A stretch of 43,263 bases of DNA from Flavobacteriales bacterium (GCA_002715345.1 PAYR01000004.1:42098-85360); one strand, 5' to 3'. Counted from the first letter of the stretch, positions 1-8,977 are shown. Numbers and translations are program-made. The notes: generated by a model from the letters alone, not told the origin.

Positions 1-893
1 CCTGAAGTAGAGTGTCCTTGAGGTTGTGTCATTTCCACAACATGCACCATGACAGGAACATGTTCTTCTCTAGCTATCTTCTCCGCCTTTTCGTAAGCGT
101 TGATTAGCGCAGGATAATCCCATCCCTTTACTTTGATGATTTCGTACCCTTTATTTTTCTTATCTCTTTGGAATCCTTTTAAGATTTCAGAGATATTTTC
201 TTTGGTGGTTTGGTGTCGACTATGCACCGAAATCCCGTACTCATCATCCCATACCGAAATAATCATAGGAATTTGTAAAACTCCTGCTGCGTTAATGGCT
301 TCAAAAAAGTGTCCTTCCGATGTTGAGGCGTTACCAATTGTTCCCCACGCAATCTCATTTCCTTGATTAGAAAACTGTGTCCAATCTGATAAGTCTTTGT
401 TTTGTCGATATACTTTTGATGCTTGCGCTAACCCAACTAATCGAGGCATTTGTCCTCCTGTACAAGAAATGTCAGAAGCAGAGTTGTTTTGCTCGGTTAA
501 ATTTTTCCAACTACCATCTTCGTTAAGTGATTGTGTTGAAAAGTGAGCAACCATTTGTCGGCCTCCAGACTGAGGTTCTGCAGCAATATCAGCATGACCG
601 TATAGTGCAGCGAAAAATTGTTGAATACTCATTTCTCCTTTCGCCATCATAAAAGTTTGATCACGATAGTATCCAGAGCGAAAATCACCTTTTTTGAAGC
701 AACGAGCCATGGCGATTTGTGCCAACTCTTTTCCATCTCCAAAAATTCCGAAACTTCCTTTACCGCTTAAAACTTCTCGTCTTCCCATTAAGCTAGTTTC
801 ACGGCTTTCGCAGGCAATTCGGTAGTCGTTTAGTACAGCAGATTGAAAATCTTCGAAAGTCATACCCTTTGTTTCTTGTGTTTTTACACTCAT
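1..893 (-). CDS. TPP-dependent 2-oxoacid dehydrogenase E1, N-terminal part (runs off window)
   Basis: The open frame starts at the ATG ending at 893 and is still open at base 1, so about 297 N-terminal residues are visible and the C-terminus is missing. The sequence has the layout of the alpha (TPP-binding) half of a 2-oxoacid dehydrogenase E1: an early stretch with SGKGSFGIFGDGKE, then YRDQTFMMAKGE, then the pyrophosphate-binding region TIGNASTSEGHFFEAINAAG followed by IISVWDDEYGISV. Family knowledge: such enzymes decarboxylate pyruvate or branched-chain 2-oxoacids and pass the acyl group to a lipoyl E2. In Bacteroidota an alpha-beta fusion of about 650-800 aa is common, so the missing part may hold the transketolase-like beta half. 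The substrate cannot be told from this fragment. It is the last gene of a minus-strand stretch and has about 100 bp of its own upstream DNA. Confidence 0.85.
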   Translation of the reverse strand, partial: MSVKTQETKGMTFEDFQSAVLNDYRIACESRETSLMGRREVLSGKGSFGIFGDGKELAQIAMARCFKKGDFRSGYYRDQTFMMAKGEMSIQQFFAALYGHADIAAEPQSGGRQMVAHFSTQSLNEDGSWKNLTEQNNSASDISCTGGQMPRLVGLAQASKVYRQNKDLSDWTQFSNQGNEIAWGTIGNASTSEGHFFEAINAAGVLQIPMIISVWDDEYGISVHSRHQTTKENISEILKGFQRDKKNKGYEIIKVKGWDYPALINAYEKAEKIAREEHVPVMVHVVEMTQPQGHSTS

Positions 894-989
894 ACAAGCT
901 AGGTTTTACAAAGCGCGAAATTAAGAAAAAAGGAGGTCTTTTGGAAATGAAGATTTACAATAGGTTTGTGAATGAAATGAAAGCTTAAA

Positions 990-3900
990 CTATTGAATGA
1001 TAATCATCTCATGTTCTACTCCAATATTTGATAAAAGTTGTATGAAGTAGCTTCCTTTTGCAATATTCTTTAAATCAATAGATGTTTTGTTTGTGTTCTC
1101 TTTGATATAAAACTCTTTTATTAGTTTACCTGTAATATCTATAATTCTAACCTTTTTTAAGAATATATTTAGAGAGGGTGAGTTGATATTTAGTATACCT
1201 TTAGAAGGATTGGGGAAAATATTGAATGTAATTCTTTTAAGTTCTTCTACTGCGTTAGTATTATGATAAAAATTTATATCGAAATAGCTTGTATCTACAC
1301 AGTTAAAGTAATCACTTGCTATTACCCAATATTCTCCATTTTCTGTTGGAGTTATTGATTGTGAGTTTTCCCCTGTGTTCCATAAGTAGGTGTAAGGAGG
1401 GATTCCACCAAAAGGAGATGCTTGTATGCTTTCTCCGTCTATAGAGTTAACAAACATTTGTGTGATTCCAATATTGTTGGGCATCAATGTTAATTCTAAA
1501 TAATCTGTGCTGTCACAACCCATTTCATTTTGAAAAACAAAAGAATATATTCCATTTTCGGTTAAAGAATCTCCATTCCATAAATAATAATCACATGTTG
1601 TAACGCTAGTAAATGATTCGCTTGGATTAGTAACATTGATGTAGTCAGCGATATAAATGGAATCATTTCCTGAAATATTTGATACATTTAATGCAACATT
1701 GTAAACTCCAGTGTCATTGTAACAAATAGTTGGGTTTAACTCATATGAGGTTGAAGGATTTCCTCCAGGGAAATGCCACATCCATTCAGAAATGTAGTTG
1801 AGAGATGTGTTATTAAACTGTACGCAACTATTTTTACATATGGTAGTGTTTTCTGAAATAAAAGAAGCAGTAGGAGATAAAACATCTAGGCTAGTTTTCC
1901 ATAACCCTCTTCCATATGTAGCTGCATATAAAGTGTTACTATTATATTGTATTTCTAACTCGCGAACTATTACATTTGGTAGGCCTTGATTAAATTGAAT
2001 CCACTCATTCATTTGTTTATTTTTGTAGTAGATTCCAATATCAGTTGCAAGAAATAATTCATCTTCATTAGAGTCATTTTTATGCACAATACAGTTAGCA
2101 GGAAGGTTAGGTAGGTTGTATGATATGTTTTCCCAACTATCGCCACCATCTTCTGTATAGTATACTTTTTCGTTTGAAGTAAAGCCTGAGAATGAAATCC
2201 AAATTTTTTCAGGATTACTTGGGTGAATTGTAATGTAAGAAATAACTTTATTTGGAAGACTTGATGAAATAATCTCCCAGTCCTGTCCTCCATTAGAAGT
2301 TTTGAATAAGGTGCTATTTTTTGAAGTAAGAATGATATCATTATTACTAGCAGAAACAGCTAACTCATCTAAGTCTTCACCATTTGTTAAATTATCTGAG
2401 ATCGCAATCCAGCTATTTCCTCCATCTATTGTTTTCCATACATCTTGGTACCCTACATATAAAATATTATTATTACTTTGATCTATAACATAAGGTGTTT
2501 CCCAAGCTCCTTGTTGTCCATTTGGAGTGATATTATAAAATTCGTTTCCTCCATCCGTGGATTTGTAGATGTCTCCATAATAATATTCTGCATACATAAT
2601 ATTATCGTCTGAATAATCAATTATACACTCCATTCCGTCACCACCTAAAATAGCATCCCATTCATTGTCATTATTCATTAAAAGAGTACCATTATCTTGT
2701 GAACCTGTTATTACTAGTTCAGGATTGTTTTGTGATACCCCTAAACTGTAAAACTGTGTTATTTGCAGTCCGTCACTTAAGTCAGTCCAATCACCATTCA
2801 TTAATTTGTAAATACCTCCATCATTACCAGAATACAGAGTTCCATTAGAATGAAACTTTAATACATGTTCGTCTGCGTGTTTGTATGGAACACCATTGCT
2901 TCCATACCAATGTGAAATTATACTCCATGAAAGCCCTCCGTCGGTTGATCTCCAAGTATTTATCCCACCAACGTAAACTTCATTTTCGTTGGAAGGTGAA
3001 ATAGCAAGAGCTAAATCATACCAGCCCTGACCATCATTTCCATTCCCATTTGTTGACCAGGTTAGTAAATTTGGTGTGTCAGATTGTAGATTCCAATTTT
3101 CTCCTTCGTCATTTGATTTATATAAACCTAGGTATCCCCCATCAGTGTTAGAAATTAGAGCATAAACAACGGAAGGATTGTTAGGTGTTACTCCAATTGT
3201 AACTCTGTATCCACCTGAACTTGGTAGTCCTTGATTGGGTAGTATAATATTCCAACTTTGTCCATTATCCGTTGATTTGTAAATTTTACCGGTGCTACTT
3301 GTCCCTCCGTAAAGTATGTCTGGATTTGTTGGGTGTTGTTCAATACTAATAAGTTTTACTCCATTTAGAGTTGTTTCCCATGAAACTCCTCCATCAACAC
3401 TTCTGTATACCTCTCCACTTCCTGCTTTCTTTACAGAAGCATTGATAATATTTGAATTATCTGGATTTACTTTAATTTGATAGCCTACATAGCCATAGCT
3501 GTAATTAAAGCTAAGTCCAGTTGTGTTCCATGAAACTCCTCCATCATAAGACTTTAATATACCGTAAGCATAAGTGTCTCCACCATCTCTATCACCACTA
3601 GCTAAATACATGATATTTGGATTGTTTGGATCAATTTCAATGTCTCCAATTCCAATACTTGGAAGTTGGTCTGTATTACTATTCCAAGTTTCACCGCCAT
3701 CTGTGGTTTTCCATAGTCCTCCAGCAGGAGTTCCAACCCAAATAGTATTTGGGTTGTTAGGATGAAAAGCGATGTCGTTAATTCTTCCAACGCCTCTTTT
3801 GGTTCCCCAATTAGTTAATGGTACATTGGTAGGTCCCACAGCTTCCCATGATGCAATGTCTTGTAAGGATGATCTGTGTTGAATCTTCTCTGCTTCATAC

Positions 3901-4148
3901 ACTGACATGAGAGTGTTGTGAAATTTTCCATCTGGATATACTCGAGGCTGCATAAAAGACTCCCAGCGTTTAAATTGTTTCCAACCTTTACCTTTTTCAA
4001 TAGTTCGGTTTTCCCAATATTGGTTAAAAGATTCTTGTGTTTGATAAAAATTAATATCTGAATTATACATTCCTTCAACCCAAAGATGCTGAGCAGAAGT
4101 GTAACTGAAAAAAAATAGAGGTAATATTAATTTGTATAATATTTTCAT
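990..4148 (-). CDS. Large secreted BNR/sortilin-like beta-propeller protein with PKD domain and T9SS sorting domain
   Basis: A 1052-aa exported protein. Residues 1-19 are a signal peptide ending SYTSAQ. From about residue 95 to 750 there are many Asp-box (BNR) repeats, seen as S/T-x-DGG-x-SW motifs such as TTDGGETW, SYDGGVSW, STDNGQSW and STDGGLSW, the pattern of sortilin/VPS10-like or sialidase-like propellers. Residues about 756-838 look like a PKD domain (phrases FISENTTI and MWHFPGG). The last 75 residues (NIFPNPSKG..., IDITGKLIKEF, ending EMIIIQ) form a type A T9SS sorting domain, so the product should cross the outer membrane and be surface-attached or released. No catalytic residues were recognised; a binding or adhesion role is an inference. 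It stands alone, with a likely -7 box at 4168-4175. Confidence 0.9.
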   Translation of the reverse strand: MKILYKLILPLFFFSYTSAQHLWVEGMYNSDINFYQTQESFNQYWENRTIEKGKGWKQFKRWESFMQPRVYPDGKFHNTLMSVYEAEKIQHRSSLQDIASWEAVGPTNVPLTNWGTKRGVGRINDIAFHPNNPNTIWVGTPAGGLWKTTDGGETWNSNTDQLPSIGIGDIEIDPNNPNIMYLASGDRDGGDTYAYGILKSYDGGVSWNTTGLSFNYSYGYVGYQIKVNPDNSNIINASVKKAGSGEVYRSVDGGVSWETTLNGVKLISIEQHPTNPDILYGGTSSTGKIYKSTDNGQSWNIILPNQGLPSSGGYRVTIGVTPNNPSVVYALISNTDGGYLGLYKSNDEGENWNLQSDTPNLLTWSTNGNGNDGQGWYDLALAISPSNENEVYVGGINTWRSTDGGLSWSIISHWYGSNGVPYKHADEHVLKFHSNGTLYSGNDGGIYKLMNGDWTDLSDGLQITQFYSLGVSQNNPELVITGSQDNGTLLMNNDNEWDAILGGDGMECIIDYSDDNIMYAEYYYGDIYKSTDGGNEFYNITPNGQQGAWETPYVIDQSNNNILYVGYQDVWKTIDGGNSWIAISDNLTNGEDLDELAVSASNNDIILTSKNSTLFKTSNGGQDWEIISSSLPNKVISYITIHPSNPEKIWISFSGFTSNEKVYYTEDGGDSWENISYNLPNLPANCIVHKNDSNEDELFLATDIGIYYKNKQMNEWIQFNQGLPNVIVRELEIQYNSNTLYAATYGRGLWKTSLDVLSPTASFISENTTICKNSCVQFNNTSLNYISEWMWHFPGGNPSTSYELNPTICYNDTGVYNVALNVSNISGNDSIYIADYINVTNPSESFTSVTTCDYYLWNGDSLTENGIYSFVFQNEMGCDSTDYLELTLMPNNIGITQMFVNSIDGESIQASPFGGIPPYTYLWNTGENSQSITPTENGEYWVIASDYFNCVDTSYFDINFYHNTNAVEELKRITFNIFPNPSKGILNINSPSLNIFLKKVRIIDITGKLIKEFYIKENTNKTSIDLKNIAKGSYFIQLLSNIGVEHEMIIIQ

Positions 4149-4167
4149 TTGATTGAATTAAGAAATA

Positions 4168-4175
4168 CAAATATC
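4168..4175 (-). promoter_or_regulatory. Probable -7 promoter box for the BNR protein gene
   Basis: The minus strand reads GATATTTG here, one mismatch from the Bacteroidota -7 consensus TAnnTTTG. It lies 19 bp upstream of the ATG that begins at 4148. The same GATATTTG variant occurs upstream of the barrel protein gene (5507-5514) and hisS (5606-5613). Confidence 0.45.
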
Positions 4176-4182
4176 GACTTTT

Positions 4183-4204
4183 AATATTAAGTAAATATTA
4201 AGTA
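4183..4204. repeat. Two perfect tandem copies of an 11-bp unit
   Basis: The unit AATATTAAGTA occurs twice head to tail, at 4183-4193 and 4194-4204. It covers the region just upstream of the -7 box of the BNR gene, where a -33 element or activator site would sit. The unit length is close to one helical turn. It could also be a simple AT-rich slippage product. Confidence 0.6.
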
Positions 4205-4263
4205 ATAAATACATCCTTACGCATTCATGCGTTTTGGGAACTTATTTAGCAACTTTTTTATGC

Positions 4264-4953
4264 TTAATCTCTATTTCCTAGAAAAAGCATTACATAGTAG
4301 GCAAGCTGTGTAAGTGATGCTAAAGCTGCTACCATATAGGTTCCTGCAGCCCACTTAAGAGCATCTTGTGCCATTGGGTGATTATGTTCGCTAGTAATGT
4401 TGCTTTGTTTGAGCCAGATAAGTGCTCTATTACTTGCATCAAACTCTACAGGGAGTGTAACCATTGTAAAAATAGTGATAGCTCCTTGAAAAACAATAAC
4501 AGCTAATAAAGCAGTATTAATACCAAACCATCCGAGTACTCCTGCTCCTAAAAACATCATTATAAAAATAAAGTTGAGCATTTTACTGCTGAAAGCTACA
4601 GCAGGAACCATAGCTGATCGCATTTGTAACCAAGCGTAAGCTGTTGCATGTTGTACAGCATGACCACATTCATGTGCAGCAATTGCTGCAGCCGCTACAC
4701 TATTAGTGTTGTATACATCTGGACTAAGGTTAACAGTTTTGTCTTGTGGGTTGTAGTGGTCTGTTAAACGACCAGCAACTGATACTATTTTCACATCTGT
4801 TATTCCGTGGTCATGAAGCATTTTTTCTGCTACTTCTTTTCCTGTCATTCCATTGGTTAGTGGTATAGCAGAGTATTTTTTGAATTTATTTTTCAGGCGG
4901 TTACTTACTATACCTCCTGCAATCATAAAAAAGATGATAATTAACCAAATCAT
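4264..4953 (-). CDS. Membrane zinc metallopeptidase, YugP family
   Basis: A 229-aa protein with an N-terminal membrane segment (residues 1-16) and further hydrophobic segments at about 112-165 and near the C-terminus (YMVAALASLTQLAYYVMLFL). The zinc-binding motif HECGH is at residues 94-98, directly after an Ala-rich helix, as in the YugP-type neutral zinc metallopeptidases (DUF2268/peptidase_Mx-like families). Length matches the family (about 225-235 aa). Its substrate is not known from the sequence, and the family is poorly studied. The gene is monocistronic, with a perfect -7 box at 4982-4989. Confidence 0.85.
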   Translation of the reverse strand: MIWLIIIFFMIAGGIVSNRLKNKFKKYSAIPLTNGMTGKEVAEKMLHDHGITDVKIVSVAGRLTDHYNPQDKTVNLSPDVYNTNSVAAAAIAAHECGHAVQHATAYAWLQMRSAMVPAVAFSSKMLNFIFIMMFLGAGVLGWFGINTALLAVIVFQGAITIFTMVTLPVEFDASNRALIWLKQSNITSEHNHPMAQDALKWAAGTYMVAALASLTQLAYYVMLFLGNRD

Positions 4954-4981
4954 AGTGTTCGTTTTTTTATTGTAAACTATG

Positions 4982-4989
4982 CAAAGTTA
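4982..4989 (-). promoter_or_regulatory. Promoter -7 box for the zinc metallopeptidase gene
   Basis: The minus strand reads TAACTTTG followed by C, a perfect TAnnTTTG match 28 bp upstream of the ATG at 4953. It sits just beyond the terminator of the preceding gene, as expected for an independent promoter. Confidence 0.6.
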
Positions 4990-5019
4990 GAAATATTGTG
5001 TGAATAATAAGTGCAAAAA

Positions 5020-5046
5020 AAACGCGCCACTTAGGGCGCGCTTTTT
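5020..5046 (-). terminator. Rho-independent terminator for the barrel protein gene
   Basis: The arms CGCGCC (5023-5028) and GGCGCG (5035-5040) pair around a 6-base loop. On the minus strand the stem is followed by a run of T (the A-run at 5015-5022 on the plus strand). A T-run also follows on the plus strand, so it could work in both directions. It lies 18 bp past the stop codon of the gene at 5064-5474. Confidence 0.8.
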
Positions 5047-5063
5047 ATAATTGAATTACGATT

Positions 5064-5474
5064 TTAGAATTGCCAAGAAACACCTAAATTAAATGAACCT
5101 TCTCTATCACCATTATCGTCTTCATTAAGTGGCATTGAGTAATTTGGTTCAACATTTAATGAATTCCAAACATTAAAAGAATAACCGACACCAACATTCA
5201 TGTTATCAGTCATTTCTTCCATTGGAGCTGCTGCTGAAATGTAAATATTTTCATTCCAGTAATAACGAGCGAAAATATTCATATCATCATCTCCGCCTAA
5301 ATTTTTAACTCCTACAGCAAAAGCATCATTTACAAAATATCCAAAACCTACTGTTTCAGTTATTGCTTCAAAGTCAAAATCATCAGTATCGATGTCAGCA
5401 GTTACCATAAAACCTTGTGCTGATACCATCAATCCCATTAGAGCCATAGCTCCAGTTAAAAACATTTTTTTCAT
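5064..5474 (-). CDS. Small outer-membrane beta-barrel-like protein
   Basis: A 136-aa protein with a clear signal peptide (residues 1-20, ending MVSAQ). The mature part is made of alternating amphipathic strands typical of short outer-membrane barrels (for example ETVGFGYFVNDAFAVGVKNL, IFARYYWNENIYISAAAP, NVGVGYSFNVW, GSFNLGVSWQF) and ends in an aromatic residue, F, as barrel proteins usually do. It is acidic, with several Asp-rich turns. Function is unknown. It is single, with a promoter-like box upstream and a strong terminator downstream. Confidence 0.75.
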   Translation of the reverse strand: MKKMFLTGAMALMGLMVSAQGFMVTADIDTDDFDFEAITETVGFGYFVNDAFAVGVKNLGGDDDMNIFARYYWNENIYISAAAPMEEMTDNMNVGVGYSFNVWNSLNVEPNYSMPLNEDDNGDREGSFNLGVSWQF

Positions 5475-5506
5475 AATAGAAAATAATCTTTGGTTAATAA
5501 TATTTG

Positions 5507-5514
5507 CAAATATC
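5507..5514 (-). promoter_or_regulatory. Probable -7 promoter box for the barrel protein gene
   Basis: The minus strand reads GATATTTG followed by C, one mismatch from TAnnTTTG, 32 bp upstream of the ATG at 5474. It is part of a palindrome (ATATTTGCAAATAT, 5500-5513), so the plus strand carries an almost mirror copy. Confidence 0.45.
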
Positions 5515-5605
5515 TTAATATCTATTTACCAATCCTATTCTGTTTTCTATCCTTTTTTAACAAAAAACTGTTGATAACCGTATTCGATACAGCTCGAATT
5601 TTTCC

Positions 5606-5613
5606 GATATTTG
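5606..5613 (+). promoter_or_regulatory. Probable -7 promoter box for hisS
   Basis: GATATTTG followed by C, one mismatch from TAnnTTTG, 23 bp before the chosen hisS start codon. No clear -33 TTG was seen at the usual distance. Confidence 0.4.
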
Positions 5614-5636
5614 CGAAATAATTGGAATTCAAGAAA

Positions 5637-6998
5637 ATGGCTCAGAAAACGAGTATACCTAAAGGAACACGTGATTTTTCATCAAAGGTGATGATGCAAA
5701 GAAACTATGTGTTTAATACCATACAATCTGCTTTTCAGCGCTTTGGTTTTATGCCTATAGAAACTCCTGCTATGGAGAATCTAGATACTTTAATGGGTAA
5801 ATATGGAGAAGAGGGTGATCGATTAATTTTTAAAATTTTGAATTCTGGAGACTACCTTTCGAAAGCTTCCTTAGTTGGGGATACGACTTCGAAATCCTTG
5901 ACTAAACAGATTTCTGAAAAAGCACTTCGATATGATTTAACAGTGCCTTTTGCAAGGTATGTGGTCCAGAATAGAAATGATATTACTTTTCCTTTTAAGC
6001 GCTACCAAATGCAGCCGGTTTGGCGTGCGGACAGACCTCAAAAAGGGCGTTTTAGAGAGTTTTATCAATGTGATGCTGATGTGGTGGGTTCAGACTCTCT
6101 TTTATGTGAAGTAGAGTTGGTGCAGTTGTATGATGAAGTTTTTGCCTTTCTAGGTTTGCAAGATTTCTCTGTATGCATCAACAACCGAAAAGTATTGAGC
6201 GGTATTGCCGAGGTGATTGGTGAATCTGAAAAATTGATTGATATTACAGTAGCACTTGATAAGTTAGATAAAATTGGTGTTGAAAAAGTGCAAGAAGAAA
6301 TGCGTGCAAAAGGTATTGATGATGAAGCGACAGCTAGGATGAATCCATTGTTCGAATTATCTGGAAACAATACTAACAAACTAGAAAAACTAGAATCATT
6401 TTTATCTGATTCTGAAGTTGGAATGAAAGGTGTAGAGGAACTTCGTTTTATTTTAAATATGTTGTCTGATTTACGTTTGCGAAAGGCAAAACTAGAGTTA
6501 GATGTTACACTTGCTAGAGGCTTAAACTATTATACAGGAGCAATCTTTGAAGTAAAAACCAATGAAGTGCATATGGGAAGCATTGGAGGAGGAGGTCGCT
6601 ATGATGATTTAACGAGTATATTTGGTTTAAAAGATGTTTCTGGTGTAGGTATCTCTTTTGGTGTAGATCGTATTTGTTTAGTACTGGAGGAGTTGAATCT
6701 GTTCCCTAAATTGTTAGAAGCCTCTACACAGTTAATGTTTGCTAATTTCGGTGAACAAGAAGCTGCTTATTGCATGAAACTTTTAAAGCAGTTAAGAGAT
6801 GCGGGTGTGAATGCTGAAATTTACCCAACTGCTGCTAAAATGAAGAAGCAAATGAACTATGCTGACAAAAAAAGTATTCAGTATGTGGTGCTAGTTGGTG
6901 AGGATGAAATGGCTAGTGGTAATTTGACTGTGAAAAACATGATTGAGGGAACACAGCAAAGCTTAACAATAGAAGATTTATTGGTTTTATTAAAATAA
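5637..6998 (+). CDS. hisS: Histidyl-tRNA synthetase
   Basis: Attaches histidine to tRNA-His using ATP, in the cytoplasm. Class II synthetase features are visible: the N-terminal KGTRDF, motif 1 region ([14 protein letters not shown]), the motif 2 region [27 protein letters not shown], the histidine-binding [15 protein letters not shown], and the motif 3 GGGGRYDDL...[11 protein letters not shown]. The C-terminal 90 residues form the anticodon-binding domain. I chose the ATG at 5637 ([14 protein letters not shown], 453 aa) over an in-frame TTG at 5622, because homologues begin close to KGTRDF. The lipoprotein gene at 7006 follows after 7 bp, so the two are probably co-transcribed. Confidence 0.97.
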   Translation: MAQKTSIPKGTRDFSSKVMMQRNYVFNTIQSAFQRFGFMPIETPAMENLDTLMGKYGEEGDRLIFKILNSGDYLSKASLVGDTTSKSLTKQISEKALRYDLTVPFARYVVQNRNDITFPFKRYQMQPVWRADRPQKGRFREFYQCDADVVGSDSLLCEVELVQLYDEVFAFLGLQDFSVCINNRKVLSGIAEVIGESEKLIDITVALDKLDKIGVEKVQEEMRAKGIDDEATARMNPLFELSGNNTNKLEKLESFLSDSEVGMKGVEELRFILNMLSDLRLRKAKLELDVTLARGLNYYTGAIFEVKTNEVHMGSIGGGGRYDDLTSIFGLKDVSGVGISFGVDRICLVLEELNLFPKLLEASTQLMFANFGEQEAAYCMKLLKQLRDAGVNAEIYPTAAKMKKQMNYADKKSIQYVVLVGEDEMASGNLTVKNMIEGTQQSLTIEDLLVLLK

Positions 6999-7005
6999 TC
7001 AAACA

Positions 7006-7404
7006 ATGAAAAAAATAGTTATAATAGCTTTTGTTGCAAGCATGTTAACAGCTTGCGTAGATACTTCTGATTTACCTCAAATTGATAACCTAACAATTTT
7101 AAACGATTCTATTCAGAAAGCTCCAGGTGCGGTGTTTCAGTTTACAGTAGATTTTTCTGACGATAATGGCTTGTCTCAGTATAGAGTTCGAGTTGAAGAT
7201 GATTTTCCAAATGCTAGAACGCAAGATGCTCCTTGGTATTTCGTTGAAGGTTATGAGATAAATGGTTTGAGCGTTTCAGAGAGTCAGGTGATAGAACTTC
7301 CTTATCCAGATTTGGAGCAAGGTAGATATCGTTTAGATGTTATTGTTCAAGACATTGATTTAGGAGAAAGTAGTGAAAGTCAACACTTTTTTATTTACGA
7401 ATAA
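7006..7404 (+). CDS. Small lipoprotein, DUF4625-like
   Basis: A 132-aa protein with a lipobox: residues 1-17 run MKKIVIIAFVASMLTAC, so Cys17 is the likely lipidated residue. The rest is a compact acidic beta-rich domain (PGAVFQFTVDFSDDNGLSQYRVRVED, ending QHFFIYE) resembling the immunoglobulin-like lipoproteins placed in DUF4625. It should sit in the periplasm or on the outer membrane. No enzymatic motif is visible. It starts 7 bp after hisS and ends at a hairpin terminator (7411-7431). The family assignment is from memory of the fold pattern and is moderate. Confidence 0.75.
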   Translation: MKKIVIIAFVASMLTACVDTSDLPQIDNLTILNDSIQKAPGAVFQFTVDFSDDNGLSQYRVRVEDDFPNARTQDAPWYFVEGYEINGLSVSESQVIELPYPDLEQGRYRLDVIVQDIDLGESSESQHFFIYE

Positions 7405-7410
7405 ATAAAG

Positions 7411-7431
7411 AGCAGCAGAGGCTGCTTTTTT
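7411..7431 (+). terminator. Rho-independent terminator touching the cinA start codon
   Basis: AGCAGC (7411-7416) pairs with GCTGCT (7421-7426) around the loop AGAG, followed by six T. The T-run ends one base before the cinA ATG at 7432, so the hairpin occupies the place where a ribosome binding site would be. Confidence 0.7.
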
Positions 7432-8670
7432 ATGCAAGCAGACATCATTACAATAGGAGACGAGATTTTAATTGGTCAAATTGTAGACACTAATTCTACA
7501 TGGATAGCTAATCAATTAGAAGGTGCTGGTGTAAAAGTGCGTCAAATCACTTCTGTTGCGGATGAAAAAGAACATATCTTATCAACTCTTGATTCTGCTC
7601 TAAAATCGAGTGATTTAGTAATTCTAACAGGTGGTTTGGGTCCAACTAATGATGATCTTACAAAACACGCTCTTTGTGAGTTTTTTCAAGATGAATTGGT
7701 GTTGAGCAGTGAAGTGCTAGCCGATATAAAAGCACTATTTGCAAAGTATGGTCGAAGGATGAATTTTCATAACGAACAGCAAGCAATGGTTCCGACTCAG
7801 TGTCAATTGTTGCGAAATTCGAAAGGAACAGCACCTGGAATGTATTTTGAGAAAAATGGAAAGTTAGTTGTATCGCTTCCTGGTGTTCCGCTTGAGATGA
7901 AACATTTGATGCAGGAATTTCTTTCTTTTTTGCAACAACAATTTCAATTGCCATTTGTTATCCATCAAGTAGTATTACTTAGAGGGATTGTAGAGTCTCA
8001 TTTAGCCGAGTTGATAGAATCTTGGGAAGAAGCTCTTCCTCAAGCAATCAAATTAGCCTATTTACCATCCAGAGGCGTAATTAAATTAAGGTTTACAGCC
8101 AGGGGTGATGATAAAGGCTTCTTGCAACAAATAATTAATAAACAAATAGAAAAATTGCGTGAAATTGCAGGGGTGTATTTTTGTCCCTTTCAAGAATTAA
8201 AAACTGAGTTGATTGTTGGTGAGTTGTTAAAAATGAATAAAGCAACCATAGGAACAGCGGAAAGTTGTACTGGAGGGAAGATTGCACATCGCATTACTTC
8301 TGTAGCAGGAAGTTCTAGTTATTTTAAAGGTGCTGTAGTAGCGTATTCAGAAGAGATTAAAAAGATTGAGCTAGGAGTTGACTCAACAACAATTGCTCGA
8401 AATCACATTGTAAGTGAGGAGGTTGTGTTGGAGATGGCTCAAGGGGTGAGGAGTAAACTGAATGTAGATTATGCCTTAGCAACTTCTGGTATAGCAGGTC
8501 CAGGAGTTGCGGAAGACGATAAGCCCGTTGGAACTGTTTGTGTGGCTTTAGCTACTCCGCATAATACCATAGCAAAAACTTTTTATTTTAAAGGATCTAG
8601 AGAAGAAGTGATTGACAAATCAACAGAAAAAGCACTTTGGATGCTGAAAGAAACACTTGAAAATAATTAG
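7432..8670 (+). CDS. cinA: CinA-like protein: molybdopterin-binding fold plus nicotinamide-nucleotide amidase
   Basis: A 412-aa two-domain protein. Residues 1-170 are the MoCF/COG1058 domain (IITIGDEILIGQIVDTNS, then LTGGLGPTNDDLTK and SLPGVPLEMKHLM). The C-terminal 160 residues are the CinA/PncC amidase domain, with the TAESCTGGKIAHRITSVAGS segment that holds the catalytic Ser and the later GAVVAYSEEIKK segment with the Tyr/Lys pair. Family role: hydrolysis of ADP-ribose-type substrates and deamidation of nicotinamide mononucleotide in NAD recycling. The length is full for the fused form. The start is fixed by the conserved QADIITIGDEIL. No room is left for a Shine-Dalgarno sequence because a terminator hairpin ends at the start codon. 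Confidence 0.95.
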   Translation: MQADIITIGDEILIGQIVDTNSTWIANQLEGAGVKVRQITSVADEKEHILSTLDSALKSSDLVILTGGLGPTNDDLTKHALCEFFQDELVLSSEVLADIKALFAKYGRRMNFHNEQQAMVPTQCQLLRNSKGTAPGMYFEKNGKLVVSLPGVPLEMKHLMQEFLSFLQQQFQLPFVIHQVVLLRGIVESHLAELIESWEEALPQAIKLAYLPSRGVIKLRFTARGDDKGFLQQIINKQIEKLREIAGVYFCPFQELKTELIVGELLKMNKATIGTAESCTGGKIAHRITSVAGSSSYFKGAVVAYSEEIKKIELGVDSTTIARNHIVSEEVVLEMAQGVRSKLNVDYALATSGIAGPGVAEDDKPVGTVCVALATPHNTIAKTFYFKGSREEVIDKSTEKALWMLKETLENN

Positions 8671-8701
8671 AAAATCTATTTTCTGTAAAAAGAAATAATT
8701 C

Positions 8702-8709
8702 TATATTTG
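8702..8709 (+). promoter_or_regulatory. Promoter -7 box for rpmB
   Basis: TATATTTG followed by C is a perfect TAnnTTTG match, 28 bp upstream of the rpmB ATG and after the cinA stop. No convincing -33 TTG was seen. Confidence 0.65.
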
Positions 8710-8737
8710 CATCCCGAAAAACTAAAGAATACAGACA

Positions 8738-8977
8738 ATGGCTAGAGTTTGCGATATTACAGGAAAGAAAGTAATGGTTGGAAACAATGTTTCTCACTCT
8801 AATAGAAAGACAAAGAGAAGATTCTATCCAAACTTACAAACAAAGAAGTTTTTCATTCCAGAAACTGGCGAATGGATAACATTAAAAGTGTCTGCAAATG
8901 CGTTGAGAACAATCAACAAAAAAGGCATTACAGCTGTTTTAAAAAAAGCTTTAGAAAACGATAACGTATTGTTTTAG
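8738..8977 (+). CDS. rpmB: 50S ribosomal protein L28 (bL28)
   Basis: A 79-aa basic protein beginning [29 protein letters not shown] and containing [21 protein letters not shown], the standard L28 signatures. It has only one Cys, so it is the zinc-free (C-minus) form. It has its own promoter (8702-8709) and its own terminator (9006-9036). In related genomes rpmB is followed directly by rpmG; here two other genes stand between them. Confidence 0.98.
   Translation: MARVCDITGKKVMVGNNVSHSNRKTKRRFYPNLQTKKFFIPETGEWITLKVSANALRTINKKGITAVLKKALENDNVLF

Noticed and set aside
2009-4078. Several minus-strand frames of 62-110 codons inside the large BNR gene.
   Set aside because: They lie in another phase of a single 1052-aa gene with continuous domains and produce no recognisable protein.
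990-4148. Sialidase or photosystem assembly function for the BNR protein.
   Set aside because: BNR/Asp-box repeats alone do not prove an enzyme, and no sialidase Arg triad or other catalytic set could be identified.
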